From: Methanohalobium evestigatum Z-7303
Lineage (GTDB): Archaea > Halobacteriota > Methanosarcinia > Methanosarcinales > Methanosarcinaceae
NCBI RefSeq assembly: GCF_000196655.1
Contig: NC_014254.1
Location: 99,916 to 163,915 of the forward strand
Direction of reading: 5' to 3'
DNA length: 64,000 bases
The notes beneath the pieces are model-generated. The model had not been told where the DNA came from, made no database searches, and saw only the letters and a list, made by a program, of their open reading frames with translations. Within the stretch, counting starts at the first letter, position 1, and each line of letters starts with the position of its first letter. The translations under genes were made by a program, and so were the position numbers. Shown here piece after piece: positions 54,690-63,767 of this stretch.

Positions 54690-57600
54690 ATGAAAGGAAT
54701 TAAAAACATAGCAAAATTTGCAACATTTCTAATGATAATGATTGCTGTCACAGGAATGGCAGCAGGAAATACTACAAGCATATCTCCAGAAAATAAAGTA
54801 GTAAATAGTAGTACAAATATCAACTATGAAGTAGGAAACACCACAAGTAATTCAGGAAACATATCAGTAATCCTAGACAAGGACGGAGATGGTTATTACA
54901 ATAGTAGTGATGATCGAATAAGCTCAAATAGTTCCTTTAGTACAAGTCCAGTAGACATATCTGTAAATGTTCCTGATTGGACAGATGGTGAATATGATGT
55001 ATATGCATACGACAGCGCCACAGTCAATGATGGTGATGACTTAAGTAACAATGCAAATATTAGTACCACCTTGACAATTGATGATGACAATCCTAGTGTA
55101 AGCTCGATAACGACACCAATCTACACAAAATCGAGTGAAGATGTACCCGTTGAATTCACATATACAGAAGATAATCCATCAAGTGTAGATATAATTATAG
55201 GTTCCAACACAGAAAGCTTTACACTATCTACAAGTGGTTCATCAGAAACTAAAACATTTAGTTCAACTAATTTACCATCATCCGAAGGGAAATATAATAT
55301 AACCGTAAAAATAACCGATCAAGCAGGAAATACTGGAAATAAAAAATGTGAAAACGAGGTTACTGTAGATGATACCAAACCAAGTGTAACCAACGTCCAG
55401 ATAACAGATGTAACCGATGATAATGGATTCGTTAAGAGTGGTGACACTGTCAAAATCGAGGCAAATATAATAGATAACTTCAATGATCCACTCCAAAGTA
55501 AATACACAACAAAAGATATGTTTGGTTCTGGAACAATAGACCTCAATTATGATAGTGGCGACACATATAATGCAACATTTACAGTTGACTCTGGTGCAAA
55601 TGACGGTGAAGAATCACTAACAATAAACGCAACTGATAAAGCAGGCAACTCAAATGATACTGAAACATCAGGTACGCTTACAATTGATACCACTGAACCA
55701 ACACTCGAGGATGCAGAAAGTGTAGACAAAACCACCATCAATGTAACACTATCCGATGATGGTAGCGGAATCAATAAATCATCTATAGATACAAATGATT
55801 TCGATTTATCATATGGAAATATTGGATTAGTAAATTCAACAAACGTAACTGATGGTGCAACAAGCCAACAAATTATTCAAATAGAACTCAGGGATCCAGT
55901 AGATTCCGAATCAGTAGATGTCGTGCTTAATTCAAGCAATGACGGAATTAAAGATAAAGCTGGAAACAGTAACAATTCAGGTTCAGTAACCGTAACAGGA
56001 ATGGACAGTGTTGCACCAACACTAGACCATGCATCCAAAATAAATGCTACGAAAATAAAAGTTCAACTTTCAGATTCTGGAAGTGGTATTGATAACAGCA
56101 CAATCAGTTCCAGTGACTTTGCATTAAGTACAGGAACAATTTCAAGCATAGATAAATCCAGCATTTCTGATGGTGACAGCGATGTAGACCTAATTTTGAT
56201 TCTTGATAGTCCTGTGAACAGTGATACTGTTACAGTTAGTTTACAAAACGATGGGGTTGCTGATATAAGCGGTAACTACCAGACAAGTGGTTCTGAAGAA
56301 GTATCTGGTATGGATGGTGTTGCACCAACTATTAGTGACTATAAGGTTGTGAATCCAAACAAAGATAACAGAAACTTGACTATCGAATTCAACTCTACAG
56401 AGAAATTGACTAATATAACTGCAGATATAAAAACAGATGATGGAAGTCCAATAACTACTATAAACGAAAGCAATTTCAATGAATTTACATCTGAATCAAA
56501 TTATACCTACAACGCGACTTATGAATTCAGTTCTGATGGTTGGTACAAAGTTGAGTTAGTTACAGCAAATGATAGCAATGATAATAACGGTTCAAGTGGA
56601 GATGAATATATAAGTGGTGCTGTTGTAGATACAACAAAACCTGTGATTGATAGTGTTACTCCGAACAATACTATGGTCACAGATGACCAAAAAGTAATTT
56701 CATTCAACGTTTCCGATACCTACCCATTGAAACTTAGTGTTAAAATCGGCAACGAAACAAACCTAACAAAATACGGAAATAATAGTACAGTAACACCAAC
56801 TGATGAACCAGTGAAAGATCAGATTTTTGTTATAGACTCATCAAATTCTGGAATACATTTCGATGACGAAAAAATAGTTGTAACTGTTGAAGTCACTGAC
56901 ATGTATGATAATATACAAACCAAACAATGGAATTTTACAGTCGATGCAACTAGTCCAAGTGTCGAATATGCTGTAATCGACAATGGATTTTCAACAAATG
57001 ACATGACCGGTGTCAATGTCAAATTTAGCGAAGGCATAAACACCTCTGTACCCGAAGACATATCAATGGTTATTAGCAATGGCGAAACACAAAAACAAAT
57101 ACCATTTAATACTATGGTAAGTCCAACTATTGATGCATCTTCAGATATACTCCAGTTCAACAAAACAAACGTGCTTATAGATAGTAAAGATTATGAAATA
57201 ATCGGTTTCAATAATGTTTCTGACAAAAATGGAAACGATGTATCCGTTAACGAGGACATCGAAATCGATGCATTCAGAAGAAACATTGGTACCAGTGAAT
57301 GGAACTATGTATCCTTCCCAATGGCAACCGAAGGTACAATGTCTATAGATGCTGCCATGGAAACATCTAAAGACTATACCATGTGGAGATATCACAACGG
57401 TGAATGGGAGGTATACAGTCCAGGTGTAAAACACGGATTCACAAACGTTGAAGGTGGACTTGGATACGTGGTAAAAGCCAAAGACAGTTCCTTCACACTC
57501 GCACCAAACGTTGAAACCGTATACGACGGTGATGCTGACGAAACTTTAGGCACTACTACAGTATATGAAGGCTGGAACCTGCTAGGATCTTATGAAGAAT

Positions 57601-57776
57601 ACGCGGATGATAATCTAGTCCAGCTAGGAAGATTTGTAAGCACCTACTATTACCCACATGGTGAGAGACTACCAAGTAATGGTTTCCCCGCAGGTAACAC
57701 CGTGTGGTGCTCATTTACAGAGCTCAGTAACGGTCAGGCAAATTATAATGCAGGCGAAATTAAAAGAGTAGACTAA
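54690..57776 (+). CDS. Surface protein with Ig-like repeats (cassette 2, gene A)
   Basis: A 1,028-residue secreted protein, paralogue of that at 36158. The signal peptide differs at one position in the first 26 residues. Ig-like domains follow (DDNPSVSSITTPIYTKSSED, VEFTYTEDNPSSVDIIIG), then two units of the EPTLEDAESVDKTTINVTLS type ending in GMDGVAP. The C-terminal ~165 residues (SEWNYVSFPMATEG, YTMWRYHNGEWEVYSPG, GGLGYVVKAKD, VYEGWNLLGSYEEY) are shared with the proteins at 36158 and 41540. The middle is much less similar to cassette 1 than the ends, so the ends appear to be kept constant while the exposed middle varies. It has no PGF-CTERM; the partner gene starts 27 bases downstream. Confidence 0.8.
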   Translation: MKGIKNIAKFATFLMIMIAVTGMAAGNTTSISPENKVVNSSTNINYEVGNTTSNSGNISVILDKDGDGYYNSSDDRISSNSSFSTSPVDISVNVPDWTDGEYDVYAYDSATVNDGDDLSNNANISTTLTIDDDNPSVSSITTPIYTKSSEDVPVEFTYTEDNPSSVDIIIGSNTESFTLSTSGSSETKTFSSTNLPSSEGKYNITVKITDQAGNTGNKKCENEVTVDDTKPSVTNVQITDVTDDNGFVKSGDTVKIEANIIDNFNDPLQSKYTTKDMFGSGTIDLNYDSGDTYNATFTVDSGANDGEESLTINATDKAGNSNDTETSGTLTIDTTEPTLEDAESVDKTTINVTLSDDGSGINKSSIDTNDFDLSYGNIGLVNSTNVTDGATSQQIIQIELRDPVDSESVDVVLNSSNDGIKDKAGNSNNSGSVTVTGMDSVAPTLDHASKINATKIKVQLSDSGSGIDNSTISSSDFALSTGTISSIDKSSISDGDSDVDLILILDSPVNSDTVTVSLQNDGVADISGNYQTSGSEEVSGMDGVAPTISDYKVVNPNKDNRNLTIEFNSTEKLTNITADIKTDDGSPITTINESNFNEFTSESNYTYNATYEFSSDGWYKVELVTANDSNDNNGSSGDEYISGAVVDTTKPVIDSVTPNNTMVTDDQKVISFNVSDTYPLKLSVKIGNETNLTKYGNNSTVTPTDEPVKDQIFVIDSSNSGIHFDDEKIVVTVEVTDMYDNIQTKQWNFTVDATSPSVEYAVIDNGFSTNDMTGVNVKFSEGINTSVPEDISMVISNGETQKQIPFNTMVSPTIDASSDILQFNKTNVLIDSKDYEIIGFNNVSDKNGNDVSVNEDIEIDAFRRNIGTSEWNYVSFPMATEGTMSIDAAMETSKDYTMWRYHNGEWEVYSPGVKHGFTNVEGGLGYVVKAKDSSFTLAPNVETVYDGDADETLGTTTVYEGWNLLGSYEEYADDNLVQLGRFVSTYYYPHGERLPSNGFPAGNTVWCSFTELSNGQANYNAGEIKRVD

Positions 57777-57803
57777 AACACTAAAAAATGGAGGTAAAAC
57801 GTA

Positions 57804-58913
57804 ATGAGGATGAAACAGACATTAACCATTCTCATTACCATTTTCCTTTTTGTGTCCATGGTCGGTGCAGCATCTGCTGAAACGAGTAAAACACCCCCAC
57901 ACATGGTCTACGGATACATCAAGGATGATGGTAATGGAGTTAGCGGTATCCAGGTAGAGATAAGAACAGACGATGGTACCAAACTGTCAAACGACAAAAC
58001 CTCTGTCACAACATCTACCGATTCCGAGGGATACTACGAACTCAAACCCAACGGACTGCAGGATGGTAAAACCCTGAGTCTCTATGTAGACGGTGATGAT
58101 ACCGGAAACGACATAACGTACACCACCGGCAAAGTAGAACAGGTCAACCACGAAGGAAACTACCTGAGCGACAGTTCAGATGACGACGGCGGCAGTTCAG
58201 GTGGTATCAGTGCACCCGGCACCGGAAAAAGCGACAAGGAAACGAAACAGTTAAAAGCCGAGCTCAAAAACGGTAAAGCAAATACCAATATAAAACAGAT
58301 CAACAAAGGCGATGAAGTTTCCATCGAATTGGAAAGTGAAGACAAAGACCAGGAGGAACAGCAGAGTATAAAAAGCATATCCTTCAAGAGTAATGGTGAA
58401 GCCCAGGACGTCAATATCGAGATCACAGACCACGGAGAAACCAAACCAGAAACCGTGACGGATAGCGGTGACTCCGATACGGAGAAAATCTACAGGTACT
58501 TCGAAATCAAGCATGATAACCTAGATAACGAAAACATAGACAGTGCATCCATAACGTTTGAAGTCGACAAGGACTGGGTAAAAGAGAACAATGCAGGACC
58601 AACCGATGTAGGCGTCAAGAGATTCCACGGCGATGATTGGGACGAAGTGGAAGTGTCAATGTTCGATGAAACCGAAGACAAATACATCTACAAAGCCAAA
58701 ACACCCGGCTTCTCGCATTACAGTATCTATCTCAAAGAGACCGGTCAAGATACAGACGGTACATCAGAAACCACGGAAGACACCAAAGAGCAACCCTCAG
58801 GAGAACCGGATCAGGAAGATGGTGAAAGTCAGGGAATGCCCGGATTCACCGCTATAGGTCTACTAGCAGCAGGTGCAGGTGCAGCATTCTTAAAAAGAAA
58901 ACAGGATAAGTGA
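57804..58913 (+). CDS. PGF-CTERM anchored protein (cassette 2, gene B)
   Basis: A 369-residue paralogue, nearly identical to the protein at 39031, with the same order: signal peptide, regulatory-like beta-sandwich (~33-115), SSDDDGGSSGG linker, PGF-pre-PGF domain and PGF-CTERM tail (MPGFTAIGLLAAGAGAAFLK RK). Most differences lie in residues ~25-105; from about residue 115 to the end almost all codons agree between the copies, which implies recent duplication or gene conversion of the 3' two-thirds. GGAGG lies before the ATG. It ends in the same terminator stem as cassette 1. Confidence 0.85.
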   Translation: MRMKQTLTILITIFLFVSMVGAASAETSKTPPHMVYGYIKDDGNGVSGIQVEIRTDDGTKLSNDKTSVTTSTDSEGYYELKPNGLQDGKTLSLYVDGDDTGNDITYTTGKVEQVNHEGNYLSDSSDDDGGSSGGISAPGTGKSDKETKQLKAELKNGKANTNIKQINKGDEVSIELESEDKDQEEQQSIKSISFKSNGEAQDVNIEITDHGETKPETVTDSGDSDTEKIYRYFEIKHDNLDNENIDSASITFEVDKDWVKENNAGPTDVGVKRFHGDDWDEVEVSMFDETEDKYIYKAKTPGFSHYSIYLKETGQDTDGTSETTEDTKEQPSGEPDQEDGESQGMPGFTAIGLLAAGAGAAFLKRKQDK

Positions 58914-58945
58914 AGTAATTAGTTTTTAGCTAATTACTTTATTTG
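58913..58945 (+). terminator. Terminator of cassette 2
   Basis: AAGTAATTAG (58913-58922) pairs with CTAATTACTT (58930-58939) over the loop TTTTTAG and runs into TATTTG. Stem and position are the same as in cassette 1. Confidence 0.65.
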
Positions 58946-58976
58946 TAAGAATCTTTGGAATTAATTCCTTCTGAAG

Positions 58977-58999
58977 CCACTTGGTCTTTAGCCAAGTGG
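58977..58999 (+). repeat. Inverted copy of the tnpB-element end hairpin
   Basis: CCACTTGG-TCTTTAG-CCAAGTGG is the exact reverse complement of 53057-53079. The two inverted hairpins enclose the tnpB gene and the whole of cassette 2 (5.9 kb). No scaffold-like sequence follows this copy. Confidence 0.55.
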
Positions 59000-59149
59000 T
59001 AATCCGTTTTTCTACAATTTCCAACAACCAGCAAACATTTTATTTAAGATTCAGTCAATATTAAGTTATAAGTTAAAACTATAAACTTTAAAGTTTATAA
59101 TATAACAACTAAACCGATAAAAACAGAAGCTGACAACCGTCAGGAAGAA

Positions 59150-59460
59150 TTAAGATGGGTGAGAGGATTTTTCTAAACAGAACCAAAACATTGTTCCATT
59201 ACCATCTGTTCCATCTTCTACCCCAATATAACCACCGTGCAGTTCAATGATTTTTTTTACTATTGAGAGCCCTAGACCATTACCAGATTTTGTCTTATTG
59301 TTACGTTTGAATCTATCGAAAACATAGGGTTTTTCATCATCTGGAATCCCAGGACCCGAATCTTCTACAAATATTTTCCAGTAACACCCGCTATCACAAA
59401 TACCAATTTTTATTTTACTCCCATCTGGACTGTATTTGATTGCATTATCAACCAAATTAG
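59150..59460 (-). pseudogene. Histidine kinase ATPase-domain fragment
   Basis: On the minus strand VFTNLVDNAIKYSPDGSKIK (N box), VEDSGPGIPDDE (G1), FDRFKR and GNGLGLSIVKKIIELHGG (G2) make a complete HATPase_c domain ending at ~59150. The frame stops at a TAG just upstream (59469-59471), and no dimerisation domain with a phospho-accepting His precedes it, so this is the 3' end of a kinase gene truncated at about 59460. The inverted repeat at 59473-59536 starts directly beyond the break. Confidence 0.65.
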
Positions 59461-59472
59461 TAAAAACCTAGT

Positions 59473-59536
59473 CGACGTCATTGATAAACTTAACAACATT
59501 AACTAACAATAATTATTATCAATTACAATGACGTCG
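59473..59536. repeat. 11-bp perfect inverted repeat around an AT-rich core
   Basis: CGACGTCATTG (59473-59483) and CAATGACGTCG (59526-59536) flank 42 AT-rich bases, including TTATCAATTA near the right arm. It lies exactly at the broken 5' edge of the kinase fragment. It could be a recombination site or the scar of a small element. Confidence 0.4.
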
Positions 59537-59734
59537 CGAAACAGTATTAAACTTGCTACTAAAATATATAATTAATGATAGAACTGTTTCTACCCAAGAA
59601 CCAGAGTTAAGATTTACTGGGTCACCAATACTGATAATCCCAATAAATATATAAATAATGCATTAATAAAGGACGGTACAAGGAAAACCTAGAACAAACG
59701 TAACTTTTATCAGATTTTAACTCGGTGATACATA

Positions 59735-60124
59735 ATGAGAGAGTATAAACCTCCTTTAGACAGCAAAAAAATAGAAATGTCAGAAATTCTTAAAAACCTG
59801 GGGTTAACTAGAACGGTCTCCATGACCCTTGCCTGTCTATCTGATGGACAAGAATTGTCATCTAAAGAAATAGAAACTATATCAGGATTGAGACAGCCAG
59901 AAGTAAGCTCAGCTACTAAATATCTAATTGAAAAAGGATGGATAGAAATCAGAGAAGAGAAGATTACAACGAATAAAGGGCGACCAACAAAGTTATACAC
60001 ACTGGTTGCACCAATAGATAAAATCACTAAAGATATCGAAGCTGATATATTATCCCAAAATAGAAATATTCTCGATAATATCGAATATCTCAAAGACTTT
60101 GTCGACAACCCTCAAAAAATATAA
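59735..60124 (+). CDS. Winged-helix transcriptional regulator
   Basis: A 129-residue protein with a winged helix-turn-helix: LTRTVSMTLACLSDGQELSS, ETISGLRQPEVSSATKYLIE, then a wing with GWIEIREEKITTNKGRPTKL. A C-terminal helix (~100-129) probably dimerises. The type resembles TrmB/ArsR-like regulators of Methanosarcinales. A TATA-like AAATATATAAATAATG lies at ~59645-59660. The gene ending at 60128 on the other strand converges on it, so the two share a very short intergenic space. Target genes are unknown. Confidence 0.7.
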   Translation: MREYKPPLDSKKIEMSEILKNLGLTRTVSMTLACLSDGQELSSKEIETISGLRQPEVSSATKYLIEKGWIEIREEKITTNKGRPTKLYTLVAPIDKITKDIEADILSQNRNILDNIEYLKDFVDNPQKI

Positions 60125-60127
60125 AAA

Positions 60128-60463
60128 TTATACAGAAGCTGGCAGGTTAATCCATGCAATAAACAATAGAATTGTACCAATTGCAAGTTTTAAACCGCCA
60201 GGAATTTTATAATTGATTTTTGACTCTATAATATTTGTTATACCTGCTGGAGGAGGCAATATCACAAGAGCCGTCAAAAACAAAGGCACTCCAGCAGCTA
60301 AATTATTTTCTGTAAGTGCCAGGTCTAGACCAGTCAATCCAAGGTATAACCCGAGAGCCCAGATGAAAAACTCTCCGATTTTATGTTTGTTGGCTCTTAT
60401 GTTATCTTCAACTTGTGATGATAAGTTATTACCGGTTTTTTTTTTACTTTTGCATTTTTCAGA
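60128..60463 (-). CDS. Small membrane protein, start codon unclear
   Basis: The minus-strand frame is open from 60463 to a stop at 60128 and encodes a charged N-terminus (KKKTGNNLSSQVEDNIRANK), then FFIWALGLYLGLTGLDLALT, AAGVPLFLTALVILPPPAGI, INYKIPGGLKLAIGTILLFI. The last pieces follow a pattern seen in small membrane domains of bacteria and archaea (AALLILPP, then K...LxxxxKIVxxIVLF). The only usual start in frame is TTG 60337, inside the first helix. An A10 run (60436-60445) near the true N-terminus may hide an indel. Real gene, start or integrity uncertain. Confidence 0.45.
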   Translation of the reverse strand, partial: SEKCKSKKKTGNNLSSQVEDNIRANKHKIGEFFIWALGLYLGLTGLDLALTENNLAAGVPLFLTALVILPPPAGITNIIESKINYKIPGGLKLAIGTILLFIAWINLPASV

Positions 60464-60533
60464 TTAACACACTCCCTCTAAAAAGTATATAATTACAGAA
60501 CAAAATTACTATATTTACATATATAAAAGTTAA

Positions 60534-61648
60534 TTGATTAAATTTCAAAATTTGTGTCAATTGGGTTATACCAATTTTTACCAAGAATTCAGGATTATTA
60601 CAAAATCGGGAAAAATAAGATGGGTTAATGAAGATATAATCGTCCAGTATAACGATAATGGTTCACCTGTATCCTATCAGAGTATAATGTTTGATGTCAC
60701 TGACAGAAAAAACAAAGAAACTGCGCTCCAGTATTCATTAAAGGAAAAAAGAATTTTGAAAACATTATCAATAACAGTCCTGTAATCGTATTCCAGTGGA
60801 GAGCAAGTGGTAATCCAAATGAAATGTGGCCTGTCGAATATGTATCAGGTAACATCTCCAAATTTGGTTATTCACCTGATGAATTTATAAAAGGTAAAAT
60901 TAAGTATGGAGACATCATATATTCTGAGGATCTGGAAAAAGTTCAATCAGGGCTTTATGAAAAACGTAAGAGTGGAAACTCAAATTTTTCACAGGAGTAC
61001 AGGATTCTGACAAAATCAGGTTATATCAGATAGGTGGACGAAAGGACGTTCATAAAAAGAAATGACGATGGTGAACCTGTATTCTACCAGGGTATCATAG
61101 TTGATAACACAAAGCATAGGTATGCTGAGAACATAATAAATATCCAACATAAAATAGGCTCGTTACTAAATTCTGATGAAAACGTAGATGAAGTGATTGA
61201 AGAAGTGATTGAACACGTTCTTGAGATTAATGCTATCGATTGTGGATGCATACATTTTGTCAATGAATCAGGCGGATTGGACCTTGTAACACATAAAGGA
61301 TTGGTTACATCTCTGGTTTATGATATGTCTTACATAAGTTCAAGTTCATTTGTAACCAAGCTTTTAATGACAGGTAACCCAACATACAAAGACTACTCAG
61401 AAATATTACGTAATTCCGCATATAATATTAAACATGGAGAAAGAGCATTAGGTCTTATACCCGTCAAATTTAAAGGAGATACAGTAGCATCTTTAAGTGT
61501 ATCTTCACATACACATGATAGTTTTCCCCATGAAGTTAAAGTTGCTCTATAGAATATCGCGGATCTGTTGGGATGTTTCATCGGACGGATAACTGTAGAA
61601 ATAGAATTGGAAGAATCTAAAAAAGAAAGTTGGACAACGTCATTGTAA
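60534..61648 (+). pseudogene. Degraded PAS-PAS-GAF sensor gene
   Basis: The pieces in order are the C-terminal half of a PAS domain (YQEFRIITKSGKIRWVNEDI, FDVTDRKNKE), a second PAS (FENIINNSPVIVFQWRASGN ... YRILTKSGYIR), and, after TAG 61031-61033, DERTFIKRNDDGEPVFYQGI and a GAF domain (IGSLLNSDENVDEVIEEVIE, INAIDCGCIHFVNESGG, GLIPVKFKGD). After a second in-frame TAG at 61550-61552 the GAF ends at NIADLLGCFIGRI. A frameshift in the A-run near 60748 separates the first two PAS pieces, and the N-terminus is missing. With this lesion the gene is most likely dead. The first TAG stands where the matching PAS has Trp (RWVNE). Confidence 0.65.
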
Positions 61649-61740
61649 TTAATTGTTATTTTATTTGTTATTTTATTATTTGCTGCTGACTTTTCGGTTT
61701 TGAATTTTGGATACAAAATTATAAGTTATTATATTCAATA

Positions 61741-62000
61741 ATTTGGCTATAAACTATCAACTATCAACTATAAACAACTTTGACCATAAAACCTTAAACT
61801 TTATAGTCAAAAGGTATACTTTAGGATTAACGACATTATAAAGTATAAAGTATAAAGTTTATACTATTGTATTTTTGCACTATTCAATTAAACTGAACAA
61901 AAATTATTGAACAAAGGTTGCCACTTAAAAGTATATACTTTATAGTTTAAACTATAAAATCAAACCTATATAGAAAAAATTATGTATTAAAAAATAATCA
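61741..62000. repeat. AT-rich repeat field before the AAA+ gene
   Basis: About 260 bases with tandem and inverted repeats: ACTATCAACTATCAACTATA (61749-61770), AAAGTATAAAGTATAAAGTT (~61840-61860), ACTTTATAGTTTAAACTATA (~61938-61957). The motifs match the AT-rich family found elsewhere in the window. In front of an AAA+ ATPase gene such a field could be a centromere-like or origin-like site; that is inference. Confidence 0.4.
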
Positions 62001-62027
62001 CAATAAAATAAAAAAGAAGGAAAAAAG

Positions 62028-63014
62028 ATGGCGAAGGAAAAAGCAAAAAACCGAATGGAATTCGGTTTGAAAGGTTACCCAATGGCTCTGCAAGAATACT
62101 GCAAACAAATAAACTGGGACCCTGAAAAAGTAAGAATCGCCCTCACAGATGAAGGCATAGCAGATGAAATGTTGTATCTGGATGAACCAAATGTGCAAAT
62201 AGTAGACGTACTTACACGTTTTCTCTCACTCTCTGAATCCTCAATTTTTGTGATACATGCACCTGTTGGAATGGGGAAAAGCAGTATCAGGGATTTTACG
62301 CTAAAGACATTAAATGAGAGTGATGATTATTACATTACTGTTATAAACAATCCGCGATTAACACCTCTACAAATCTTAAAACAGATCCTTAGAGACATCA
62401 CTGCAGAAGAAAAAACACCAAGAACAATGGATCTTGTTTGGAATAAGGCCAAAAACATACTAAGTGAATTAAAAGAAACAGGAATTTCTACTATTATTTG
62501 GATTGATGAGGCTGAAAAACTCGACAACAAAAAATTATCATTATTAAGAGCTCTTGCAGATGTAAAAACTTTCGATGGTGAAAAAGTTTGTAAAATCGTG
62601 CTAACAGGTACACCTACATTAAAGAAAAAAGTCGAAAATTTCCTCGAAGCCAACCCAGAAGATGCAGAAGCTTTCGATGACAGAAGTGGGTTTTACACAT
62701 ATGAATTATCAAAATGGAGTTCCAATCATATACTGGAATGGTGGGAACTACTGTGCGAATATTGTTCTACCGACGATAACGCAATAAATCCGTTCACAAA
62801 AGGCGCAGCTGATGAGGTAATAGAGTTTAGCGACGGAAAACCACGTACAATAACACAGATTACTCAAATGGTTCTGTTTGATACAGCTGCTAGGTATTTC
62901 AATGAAGAAACAGACATCTGGATCTCGCAAGACGATGTTTTAAATGCACTTAGTACACAGATACAGGAAGAAAATTCTGAACAAGAACAGCAAGAACAGC
63001 AAACACAGGAGTGA
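62028..63014 (+). CDS. AAA+ ATPase (TniB/ExeA/Cdc6-like)
   Basis: A 328-residue ATPase. Walker A HAPVGMGKSSI is at ~residues 83-93, Walker B TIIWIDEAEKL at ~155-165, sensor 1 IVLTGTPTLKKK at ~190-200, and the Pro/Arg-rich FSDGKPRTITQITQMVLF near 275 fits a lid or sensor 2 element. The C-terminus is Gln/Glu-rich. This type is used for DNA-binding partner loading, as in transposon targeting, partition or initiation. GAAGGA supports the start. The next gene follows after five bases, so they form an operon. Whether it acts in replication, partition or transposition is not decidable here. Confidence 0.75.
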   Translation: MAKEKAKNRMEFGLKGYPMALQEYCKQINWDPEKVRIALTDEGIADEMLYLDEPNVQIVDVLTRFLSLSESSIFVIHAPVGMGKSSIRDFTLKTLNESDDYYITVINNPRLTPLQILKQILRDITAEEKTPRTMDLVWNKAKNILSELKETGISTIIWIDEAEKLDNKKLSLLRALADVKTFDGEKVCKIVLTGTPTLKKKVENFLEANPEDAEAFDDRSGFYTYELSKWSSNHILEWWELLCEYCSTDDNAINPFTKGAADEVIEFSDGKPRTITQITQMVLFDTAARYFNEETDIWISQDDVLNALSTQIQEENSEQEQQEQQTQE

Positions 63015-63019
63015 AATAA

Positions 63020-63553
63020 ATGGGTAAAAAAGAGACTGCTGTAGAAAAAATGCGAAGGAAAATGGAACAAAAAGAGTCCCAGGAAGACACTGAAAGTGAC
63101 AATGAAAATGTAGTTACTGATAACGATATTCATATCAACCCTTCACCTAATATCGACACGGATGACACAGATACAATATACAGTGATGAACAGGACGTTG
63201 ATATTGAACAAAGTTTAGAAACCGATACTGATTTAGGTTCAATAGATACATCAACTTCACTAGATTACAAGATAAAAAACAAAACTGAAAAGTACGATAA
63301 AAGTTTGATACACCAAGCAATTAATCAAGGTATTAAAAATCCGAGGGTTGGAGCATGGTCCCCAACATCAGCGATAATATTAAACTATATAAAGTTTACA
63401 AGACCAAGATATGGTAAATCTATAAGTTCTGAAATAGATGAAATTCTAGCCGATGGTTTAAAAGAGAGGTATCCAGAACTTCATGAAGCTATTGAAAATG
63501 AACTGCGTGAGAAAAATCAAGATATACCTAAAGTAAAAGGCGTTAAAAAATAA
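63020..63553 (+). CDS. Acidic linker protein with C-terminal DNA-binding-like domain
   Basis: A 177-residue protein. Residues 1-20 are basic, ~20-90 very acidic and probably disordered (DTDDTDTIYSDEQDVDIEQS), and the last ~80 residues are folded: SAIILNYIKFTRPRYGKSIS with SEIDEILADGLKERYPELHE looks like a strand-helix-helix (RHH-like) unit. It starts five bases after the AAA+ gene, with GGAG overlapping the stop, so the two proteins probably work as a pair, as ParA/ParB-like partners do. No exact family is recognised. Confidence 0.6.
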   Translation: MGKKETAVEKMRRKMEQKESQEDTESDNENVVTDNDIHINPSPNIDTDDTDTIYSDEQDVDIEQSLETDTDLGSIDTSTSLDYKIKNKTEKYDKSLIHQAINQGIKNPRVGAWSPTSAIILNYIKFTRPRYGKSISSEIDEILADGLKERYPELHEAIENELREKNQDIPKVKGVKK

Positions 63554-63629
63554 AAAACTATATTTTAGTTCATTTCATTTTTTACTTGTTAACAAGTAAA
63601 AAATTTATACTATAAATACAATTTTCCAA

Positions 63630-63767
63630 ATGGAAGGATTAGTAAAAAAAGTCGATTGGGGAGGGTATAAAATAACTGAAAAAGGAAGAATTGCTTCAGT
63701 ATCAAGATACTTTGGAAAGAATCCCTTGAGTTTTTCTAAAAACTACTTATTTTTATATAAAATTTAG
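63630..63767 (+). CDS. Possible short winged-helix fragment
   Basis: A 45-codon ORF, MEGLVKKVDWGGYKITEKGR followed by IASVSRYFGKN, that looks like the wing end of a winged-helix domain. A TATA-like TATACTATAAAT lies ~20 bases upstream; there is no ribosome-binding site. It is either a leaderless small ORF or a gene fragment. Support is weak. Confidence 0.3.
   Translation: MEGLVKKVDWGGYKITEKGRIASVSRYFGKNPLSFSKNYLFLYKI

Noticed and set aside
59735..60124. Antitoxin or toxin partner for the convergent membrane ORF at 60128
   Set aside because: The genes are convergent, not an operon, and the regulator has the features of an ordinary winged-helix transcription factor.
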